A DNA stretch of 64,000 nucleotides. It comes from Ligula intestinalis (Eukaryota; Platyhelminthes; Cestoda; Diphyllobothriidea; Diphyllobothriidae). The stretch is taken from the NCBI GenBank assembly GCA_036362985.1, contig JAYGXS010000004.1, forward strand, positions 4,752,882-4,816,881, read 5' to 3'. The position numbers and the translations under genes are program-made. Positions 56,026 to 64,000 of the stretch are shown here, one piece after another; position 1 is the stretch's first letter; each line of letters starts with the position of its first letter. Below the pieces are notes generated by a model. It made no database searches. It was given only the letters and a program-made list of their open reading frames with translations, and was not told the origin of the DNA.

Positions 56026-57795
56026 CGGCTTAGGCCGAGAGTTGCTAACACTCGTTGATTAAAGTTCTCGTGCAAATTTTGTTACTGTAGCCGCGCTTTT
56101 AAAATTTTAAGTTCGGATTTTCACCAGTGATAAATTTGTTCTTTTCACTTTGTAGTTTTTCAGAATGGTAGGTGTTCTGATATAAAGGTTGGCACGAGCA
56201 TCGCATCAAGCCGCTGACAATACCTTCAAAAATATACAGCATCCTAAACAATACGGGTTGACGGAGCACTCCAAACCAGACACGAACAACCACATTCATT
56301 TAAATACTGCCCAGTACTAGAATTTGTGTCAACGGAAATACGAACAGATTGGCGTAGCATTATTGCATGTTCGTGCTGTTCTCACAGAGTAAATCGTAAT
56401 TCTGACTAACATTTAACATCAGGAACATAACCAGATCGCCGCAAACACAGCATACGTTTTACTCCAGCTGATGTTTATCAGATAAATCTCATTAAACCGA
56501 CGTTCAACACGCTGCTCCGATTCCGAATCTGTCTATGTTCTGTTTACTCAACTGGGCTAACAGGACTTTTAAATCTAATTTCATTTTTCCTTTTTCGAAG
56601 ACTGTTTACACTTTTCGCTGCAATCAAAAATGTAAATGGGGCGAACAGTATTGAGCAAATGGTAGCAGTCTGCTTGTATCGATTTTGGCCAAAGCACTTC
56701 GACTCGGCCAACTCACATCCCTAGTCTTTCCGGTTGAATTTTTTGACCGCTTGGCAAAGGAGGTTGTCATTTCAAGTTAGGCAACTAATTTTTAGACTTA
56801 AATTTCTCATATATTACTCACACATAATTAAACGGAGACTGTGTTTATACAATACATCCAAAGGGCATTTGGATGGAATTTATGGGACTCATGATCTGCC
56901 CTTTAAAACTAACTTGATAAATCCCTATGTTACATAATTACTGATACCTGCGTATCAGAGGTTATTGTAATTATCATTGTTGTGAATAACTCAAAGCGAT
57001 CGTTGCTATAAGTGCTAGAATAGGCTTAGTTGGTGACTCCTTGTAATGTAGGAGACTGTCAGTCCTGAATAATAAATACTAGCACAGTCCGCAGTGTAGA
57101 CGTGATAGGAGGTCAATCTGTACAATCGATTAACTGCAAAAGGGATAGATCCGCTTATTTAATAGAGCCTCTCCCACTACCGTTACCTACAGAACCGGCA
57201 GGGCCAACGACTTCACCTGTAACTTATCTCCTGGAGCCTTCTCGCTTATTTGGATTTGGATTTCTCTACTGGCTCAACTGCGAGCACCAGTCATAGCACA
57301 TTATGCGAGCCTACTCGGTCAAAAAGTGCTGATGAACAGAAAAACTTTGCCCAACTTTTGATGAACGTCATATGACAGTCGAAAGTATATTTAAAGGTCT
57401 CGGTACCAGCTTTTTAGTTGGGTATATGCCATATTTGGAATATCAAAACAACGTAGACACCATTCTGGCCCCCAGAAAAGTAACTAGCTCGTAGAGTGTA
57501 ACGAGGAATTCAAAAAGGTGGCAAGCAGTCGCATATGCATTGGGCTTTAAAATAATCCCAAGTGGTTTTTAACAGGGAAGCCGCCAGCTTCAACTTCAAC
57601 TTGCAGCGGTGTGTTATAAATAGTGTGAATAGAGCAGATGAACTTTGCCGGTAAGAAAATGGACATTGTAAATGACCACTTCTGGCTTATCAACTATCAT
57701 CAGTTAGTCATTCTCAACCCTAGGTGAAGCACCATCAGAGACTGAAACCCTTCAACTGTTGATAAGGATTAAGGAAGTCAAGTTAAGCGAACGAA

Positions 57796-57819
57796 CGTTT
57801 TCGATTAATTCATCATCAG
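57796..57819 (-). ncRNA. Hammerhead-like core, left arm (weak stem II)
   Basis: On the minus strand CTGATGA, T, GAATTAATC, GAAA, ACG. The order fits a hammerhead, but stem II could be only two base pairs (GA/TC), so activity is doubtful. Confidence 0.4.
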
Positions 57820-57885
57820 GCAATACAGTAATATAAGGGAGGGTAGAGTTAACGAAAGTTTTAGGCAAACCAATCAGTAGTAACA

Positions 57886-58005
57886 AGGGGGGGAAGAGGG
57901 GGGAGGGAGGTGTAACAGAATCAAGGGGGGATCAAGGGGATCAGATTCTAGTCTTAATTGGGGACAGAGAAATGGGGGTGGGGGGAGAGGGGAAAGGGAA
58001 GGAGT
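57886..58005 (+). repeat. G-run tract with quadruplex potential
   Basis: Many runs of three to seven G (around 57887-57911, 57928-57943, 57973-58003) lie on the plus strand within the foldback interior. Four or more runs with short loops occur at least twice, enough to predict G-quadruplexes. Confidence 0.7.
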
Positions 58006-58176
58006 CAGACAATTAGTTAATGTCATCCAGTGGTCCTCGTCTCGGGTTTTGTTGGGTTGTGTGACGACGCAAGGTGTCAACGTCTTGAGACTGTGTCGGT
58101 GACCTTTGGATGTTACTACTGATTGGTTTGCCTAAAGCTTTCGTTAACTCTACCCTCCCTTATATTTCTGTATTGC

Positions 58177-58200
58177 CTGATGATGAATTAATCGAAAACG
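58177..58200 (+). ncRNA. Hammerhead-like core, right arm (weak stem II)
   Basis: CTGATGA (58177-58183), T, GAATTAATC, GAAA, ACG. Identical to the left-arm core and facing outward. Confidence 0.4.
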
Positions 58201-60168
58201 TTCGTTCGCTTAACTTGACTTCCTTAATGTTGATAAGGAATTCGACGCTCTTATAATTGAGCCAATAATAACGTGAATGTGGGGTTTACTGAGTCTTTCT
58301 GATCCTAGCAATATACTCAGATTAACCTGTTTCTTACTTCTTACGTGGTTCAATGCAAGACGCTTGCTTGACCTAATGATTCACAGTTGCCAAGCGGGAG
58401 TGGAGAATCGAATTTTCTGTAAGGCCAGTTAGCAGTGGTAAAACCCCGTAATCGTTATGTTAATTCTGCACTTCATTTCCAAGAAGGTCAAAAGGGCAAA
58501 CAGCAGATTGCAATCTAATCGCCATTTAGCGTTTATTACACCGAATATGCTGGATTGCATCGAAGAGACCAATTCGCCTAAAAATACTCACAAGACCATC
58601 AAAATTGCTTTCAGCTGTAGGCAGCTGGATGTACATTTTTCACCGCTTACAGGAATCTAGTCGACATTTGGGGTAAGGAGACAGTACACGAAAGAAGAAA
58701 GATTGCACTTCGGAAATAAGACCGAGTACCAGTAAAAGGCTTCTGCTAGTTTTTTCGGCATGCGCTAAAGCATTCCAGCCAGAATTCTGGAATGGGCCTA
58801 AGCTATTTTATAACCATCAATTTTGGGCTGTAATATTTATACCCAGTTTGAGATGAATGCATCTTAAATGCTCTCAGGCGACGGGTCATTTTGAAAGCCT
58901 TGTGCAGATGGCCTACATCTCTTTTGTGAATGCAACGGTACGGTCTCCTAGTCTACCTTTTAGGATTTTACGATCTTGCAAAAAATGAGTCACTAACCCA
59001 CAGAGATAACGAAAGCTCATTAATAATCGTTTATCGTAGAAGTGGTTTGATAGTAAGAGTGATCGAGGTCTCACGATCCTACGAAGCCCGATAACCGGGA
59101 GCAGAGACCAGACGCGTGAGAATTTTTAGATGCGTCGGAGGTACGTGTTTGCTTGCTTTGATCAGGGAATATTGCCGCTTTTACCAACGTAACGCAGGTC
59201 TTAAATGCTGGTCTTCGTCAGCTTGAGATCTAATGCAATTGCGTATGCGTTTTGAAGCAGCTACCAACTTAGCTGTTCTCTTCCTTATCGAGTTTTGGTA
59301 GTGCGTAAGTTGAACTCATTAGTGCAACTGGTGAAGTAGGGAAGTACCCTGTTCTGTTACTCGTTTACAAGTATCAGACACTTCAGAATCAGTTCGCGTC
59401 GTTATACATGCACAAACGTACTACCTCGGCGTCTATGCTTTAATGCAGAACCAACAGTTCGTTTTACTAATGTGACCCGTAGGATTTGGTAATTTTGGCC
59501 AGCCGCAAACCACTAGCTCGTTGAGGCAGGGCTTACGGTAAGACTATTTTCAACGACAATGTTTAGCTCTATTGGGACAAAACTCGTAGACCAGTTGCGA
59601 ATTCAAATGGGTTTTTAGTGACCTTTCTTGTAGTTAGCCATGCAAAATAAGTCCAGTTTGTTGCATATGCTTCAGCTTAACACAGAGAGGGAGCTCGAAA
59701 AAATTAGTAAAAAAAAGTTTTTAGCAATACGCAACAAGGCTTACTATAGCCAGTTGAAAGTCCAACCAGTGATTGGTGGTTAGGTCAATGGTGTTGATCA
59801 TCAATTCAAATATTTAAAAGTGTGTATCAAAATCAGTTGCACCCTGGCTCCAAGTTGTCCGACTCGTTTCAGTTAATTTATAGAGTTTCTATTGATAATA
59901 TGGAATGCGAAACTCGTTTGCAGCTCAAATATTTACTTACTAGAAGATTCATGGTCATATCGGAAAGCCTTCACTTTATACGTCACTGTATTAGATAAAT
60001 AAAGTTCACCTTTGGCTTACATTGCAGTATTTCAGCTACACACACCACCGATGACGCCTACGTAGACAAAGAAAAACTGATAGGGAACAACAATTATTGG
60101 CATATACTTGCAAACAAAGTCTTTCATTGGATTCTGCTACAGTAAAAGCGTGTTGCTTCAGAACTCAC

Positions 60169-62256
60169 TGTTAGATTATATTCCGTTCGCGTTTCAGCAT
60201 CAAGCTGCTCCGTGGAATAGATGCGACCAGAGAGAGTATCAATCGCGAAAGGAAGAGTTTCGTTCGAATCCAGACTGAATTTGAGCAGAAGCAAATCTGT
60301 CACAACAGTAGGGTTGGCCTTGCTACTTCCTCGCGGCAGCGAGTCCTGATCTGTGACGGCCAGCTGAATCACATTGGATCCCACGGGCAGACTCTCCTTC
60401 AGTTCCACAGTGTACAGGTCCTTCTCAAAAACCGGCGGATATTCATTGGCATCTAGCACCTCCATGGCAATTTTATGCAGGGTTTGCTGACGCGGCTCTC
60501 CATTGTCATGGCAGATGACCTGCATACGCAGCGCCCAGTCCCCACCACAAGAACGCACCGCTGTGGGGGCCTCACAATCGATAGTTCTGTTGAGGACCAA
60601 CTTGTAGAGGGTCTTTCCGCTGGAGGTCTTATGCTCCCTTTGTAGGTGCACGTCTTGCTGCGACAGCGGACTTCCAGGCTCCAGTGTGAGCGCACAACTG
60701 ACCCGCGCATTCTCGCCCTTATCCTCGTCCGAGACGCGTAGAAAGGCGATGCTCGAGGGAGCTATATTATCTTCAAATATGTGCACTAGACTGTGTTTAT
60801 CACAGGCCTGATTGCCTTCACTGTTGTCGGCAAAGCCGTATGTCAGTTCACAGGGTGCGGAGCGTACCTGTGACATGACGGAGCGCACTGAGTCCCCTGC
60901 GGTGGTGCTTTTACCGCTGACTCGTACGCGTACAGCAGCTGGCAGGACGTCGATACGCGGCGCATGATTGTTAACATCAGTAACAAGCACGGAGACTGGT
61001 ATGCGGGCCGAACGCGACTCCGGTTCACCACCGTCTCGAGCTTCAGCCCAAAAGTGGAACTTTGTGCCCCCGGTGAGGCGCCGCTTCAGGATGAGATCAC
61101 CCGTCTTGGCGTCCACGCGGAAATAACTCTGGTTGTTGTAGCCCTCTTGTCCCCCACCCACTAGGGCAAAACGCACCCGACCAAAGGCACCACTGTCCGC
61201 GTCGGTGGCGTTGAATTTTGCCAATCGGCTGCCCACTGGGATGTCCTCCTTCAGAATGAGGGAGAAATTGGCGGTCTGGAAGACGGGACTGTTATCGTTC
61301 ACGTCATGCACGGTGATGCAGACGTGCAGAGAGGAGCAAAGGATGGGTGTACCGTTGTCGCAGGCTGTGAGCGTGCAATTGTAAGCTGCTTGCCGCTCAT
61401 AATCCAGCGAGTTACTCAACAGGAGCCAGATCCGATTAACAGCGTTCTTTGCACGCGACTGTCGCAGGGTAAAAGTGTCCCCGACCTGGTCAGATTCCTG
61501 GCAAGTAAACTGGTAGATTGGTAGACCGTTGGCCTGACTGTCCAGATCTATGGCGTCGGGCAGTTTTAGCTTTGTTCCGATCTGGACAGCCTCACTCAAC
61601 TGCAGGTGGAGGTTGCAGGCTGTCTGCGAGGCCGTTGCCAGTTCACTGTCGTTAATGGACTGAAACCGTGGTGCGTTGTCGTTAATATCCTCGACCACAA
61701 TCTTCACACGTATCCAGGACTGTTGAGGAGTTAACCGCAGGGGCGTCTTTGCCTTTGCACTGATAGAGACAGCGTAGGCCAGACTACACTCCTTGTTGTT
61801 ACCTGAAGCAAATGGACAGAGTACTTCGCGGTCTAGCCACTGTGAATTGGCCACGCGAATCACAGAGGAGGTGGGGTCAATATGAAATAATAATTCTAGG
61901 GAGTCATTTGAATGGTTGGGCACGGACCGTGCGGCGAGAGTTGATTTACCAACTTCATAGGCGGGTCCCAGGCCATACATCTGGTAGTGTAGATCAACCG
62001 CGGACTGTAGAAAGGGGAACTGTTGGTTCAGGATGCCGACAACTGTTCCATTATCGGCGTGCTCCTTTACAAACATGGTTATTTCCACTGTGTCGGAGAT
62101 GCGTGGTCGTGGAAGTGTGAGAACACCGCGTGCTGGAATGTAGCTACCGCCGTCAACACTGTCCCCTTGAGAGGCGAATGTGCAGTGTGTAGAGAGAGGA
62201 AGCAGACTGCCCCAGATGTAGGATAGGAGGAGCAATGGGGTTTCCAGGTAGGGCAT
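60169..62256 (-). CDS. Protocadherin-like receptor, exon 1 (signal peptide, cadherin repeats 1-5)
   Basis: The ATG at 62256 is directly preceded by an in-frame TAG, which fixes the start. Residues 1-28 form a hydrophobic signal peptide (LLLLSYIWGSLLPLSTHC). Cadherin repeats end at DINDNAPRF (190-198), DVNDNSPVF (318-326), DVNNHAPRI (427-435) and DANEYPPVF (602-610); repeat 5 starts at 611 and is split by the intron. Supporting motifs include WLDREVLC, SLDYERQAAYNC, FNATDADSGAFGRVRF and QLDAETRTEYNLT. Several linkers are degenerate (NNHAP, NEYPP), so calcium binding there may be weak. Repeat 4 is unusually long (about 175 residues) and has extra cysteines. The donor ACA|GTGAGT at 60168 is strong, and reading past it gives only 14 residues before a stop. 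Residues 1-696. The family role is homophilic cell adhesion and signalling at the plasma membrane. Confidence 0.94.
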
Positions 62257-63766
62257 CTAGCATTCGCGTCAATTATACACTGGGCTAGTCGGGGACTGAA
62301 CTCGGCGCAAAAGCTCCCTCTTGTCAGTGGCTCCTGTTTGCAATCTTACATCCCTGGGGTGCGTTTGTGCCGAAATTCAGAAATTCATTGTCCAGTACTC
62401 GGATGTTGATGATGACGAATACCTCATAAATACTCCACACTTTGTGAGTAAATGTGCGAGTGAATCGCGTGCAGGAGAGGCTCTTTTGCTGCGCCGGTTG
62501 GAAGCAAAGGTGATTGGCTGAAGCTTTAACGAATGGGAAAATCGCGCTGTTGGCCAATTGCCTTGTCCCCAAAATGCCAAATTAACCGCATGGGTGTCAA
62601 AATTGGCATGGAAAACCGGCAATCTAATTTTCTTGCAAAATTTAATCTCTGCGCTTCCCTGCCTACTTTTATGTCAAAAAGCGTGTGAGTTCCGAAAATC
62701 GTCTACGTCAGCGTCCGAGGCGAAAAACAGGTTTATATTTTGTTAACACACTTTATCTACTGAAGTATAAACCAAATGTAATGACAGGAAAAAAGCATGA
62801 TTGGGTGACGATTACCAGAGAGAAATATTATTGTTTATCGTATTGCAGTCATTGCTTTACAGGCCTTGCCATATGCATTGTATTTGCTTTCATTTTCACT
62901 GACCAAATTCCGCGTAATTTTTCCTGCATGTATATATTACTTCGAGCATACTCTTTATTAGTATGGTTTCGTCTGAAATTTTTTTTAAATTAAATAGTGC
63001 GAGATTTTAAATCCAAGAATGTTATGTGAATCTGCAGACAGGACCTAGCTAGAAAGATATTTAAGGAACGGAAAGTTCATGAACGCAGCGGTATATCAAA
63101 AACCAAAGTATGTATAGCACTATCTTAAAGTTCGAAGCAAGCAGTACATGCCGGAATTTCTTGGATTTCATGAATTTTCTCTTCTGGTAGTGTGGATGCG
63201 TTCCGTTCCGTCCTCTTTAAAGAATTTCTGACTTTCACGAGCCTTCTTCCTGTGGTTTTACTTCACGCCCAAGAGTCGATTCCAGAGGCAGGAACACGCA
63301 GAAGTGGCCTCATTTCACTTTGCGAACCTCCTAATTAGGCTTTTTGCAGTCTCTGCCGTGTGTAAACACCTAATCTTCCTATCAAGAAAAAATTACAAAT
63401 GCAACTAGATTTAAGAATACTCCAGGTATACTGCAACGTCTTTAACCTTGAACAAGCACTTCGTGGGGAAAATGTTGACAAGCCTTTCAAAAAAACAAAA
63501 CGACCTATGTGAGTTGATTTCTGCCACGAAAATTCAAATAACCAGAGAAGAGAAAGCTCGAAGTCCAAAAAATTCCCAAAAGCACATTTTTTAAAGATTT
63601 TCAAGCGCTATTTTTTCTGGTTTACCTTTTCTTAGATCCCCGGGGCTATGTGCGATTTATCGTTTCTTCCATATTATCCTAGTCATTTTCTCTTTGCTGA
63701 TTTACCTCGTCTTACAGCATTCATATGTTCTACTCATCGGTTTGTGCGTCAACATAACTGCTGAAT

Positions 63767-63804
<38 letters not shown>

Positions 63805-64000
63805 TGGCTTGAGCTACTCCGAAAGTGACTATAATTTTGCCCAGTTATATTCAGTAAACCTTTTTTTAATTTCTTTCTATATTTAGATGCAAAGGAAACT
63901 TTTCTTTCATGAACTATAACGCAGACGTATTGTGGAACTGGTTTGATTGTTCACCACTGAGTTCGTTTGACTCAAAATGTGCACTGTTATCTTAATACCT
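62257..64000. other. 5' flank of the protocadherin-like gene
   Basis: This stretch should hold the 5' untranslated region and promoter; neither can be placed firmly. Only short chance ORFs are seen. TATAAT-like sequence lies about 18 nt before the ATG on the minus strand, which is too close to be a core promoter for this start codon. Confidence 0.4.
63769..63802. repeat. (AT)n microsatellite, 17 repeats
   Basis: Uninterrupted alternating A and T from 63769 to 63802. Confidence 0.97.

Larger units (their letters stand above)
57768..58228. mobile_element. Intact foldback element, 461 bp, 118-bp arms, 10-bp target duplication
   Basis: The left arm 57768-57885 and right arm 58111-58228 are inverted copies with only two differences in 118 bp. 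GTTGATAAGG is present immediately outside both ends (57758-57767 and 58229-58238) as a perfect target-site duplication. Each arm contains CTGATGA, T, GAATTAATC, GAAA, ACG, the hammerhead-like order, facing outward. The interior is G-rich with no ORF worth naming. A diverged relative is at 19758-20402. It is inferred to be a recent non-autonomous insertion mobilised by another element's enzymes. Confidence 0.88.
57650..58265 (-). repeat. SINE copy split by the 57768-58228 foldback element
   Basis: 57650-57767 matches the SINE body (minus strand GATGGTGCTTCACC, GAATGACTAACTGATGATAG, ATAAGCCAG, CATTTACAATGTCC). The tRNA-like head resumes at 58239 after the insert (TCTTATAATTGAGC on the plus strand versus CACTTTAACCGTGGAGC). 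The head is poorly preserved. Confidence 0.6.
32151..60168 (-). other. Intron 1 of the protocadherin-like gene (about 28.0 kb)
   Basis: The donor ACA|GTGAGT at 60168 and the acceptor TTCATCAG at 32151 bound this intron. The part from 32151 to about 40000 is AT-rich and shows no recognisable gene or repeat. The same is true of 41019-44307 (apart from a GC-richer unassigned island near 42470-42690), 44956-46799, 50500-53180, 54263-55440, 56031-57649 and 58266-60168. Recognised contents have their own entries. No further in-frame cadherin exon is needed, since exons 1 and 2 join cleanly. Confidence 0.8.

Noticed and set aside
1..64000. CRISPR arrays, prokaryotic operons, rRNA genes
   Set aside because: None seen; the gene structure is eukaryotic with spliceosomal introns.

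Overview
The window looks like nuclear DNA of a parasitic flatworm, most likely a cestode. This is inferred from one gene with very long introns, AT-rich non-coding DNA, Penelope-like (PLE) and non-LTR retroelement debris, and no compact or operon-like gene packing. The species cannot be fixed from sequence alone.

One host gene dominates. On the minus strand a protocadherin-type adhesion receptor runs from its ATG at 62256 down to at least 11652. Exon 1 (60169-62256) carries the signal peptide and the first cadherin repeats. Exon 2 (31642-32150) carries the end of repeat 5 and most of repeat 6. Exon 3 (11652-13149) carries the last repeat, the transmembrane helix and the cytoplasmic tail. The three exons join in frame at canonical GT/AG sites (phase 0, then phase 2). 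They give at least 1365 residues with about seven cadherin repeats and one membrane span. A strong donor at the end of exon 3 suggests at least one further 3' exon, which I could not find; reading through instead gives a stop at 11460 and 1428 residues. The introns are about 28.0 kb and 18.5 kb.

Everything else I recognise is repeat DNA, mostly inside those introns. It includes a decayed APE-type LINE with a PHD-like finger, endonuclease and YADD reverse transcriptase (20.6-24.4 kb), and the 3' tail of another LINE (50.0 kb). There are three PLE remnants with a GIY-YIG endonuclease (2.3, 28.1-29.1 and 53.4-54.3 kb), tRNA-derived SINEs (15.4, 55.4, 55.9 and 57.7 kb), a 101-bp Tc1/mariner-type MITE (19.8 kb), a tandem duplication (17.9-19.2 kb) and a large palindromic repeat (40.0-41.0 kb).

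The most notable pattern is a set of five foldback elements (19.8-20.4, 28.1-29.1, 29.9-31.3, 44.3-45.0 and 57.8-58.2 kb). Each has inverted terminal arms, and each arm holds a CTGANGA / stem / GAAA hammerhead-like core or a degenerate version of it. In every element the left core reads on the minus strand and the right core on the plus strand, so both point outward. The same core lies about 210-240 nt downstream of the ORF end in the 2.3 kb and 28 kb PLE remnants. The 57.8 kb element is almost intact, with 118-bp arms differing at only two sites. It sits inside a SINE and is flanked by a perfect 10-bp target duplication. These look like mobile, non-autonomous PLE derivatives.
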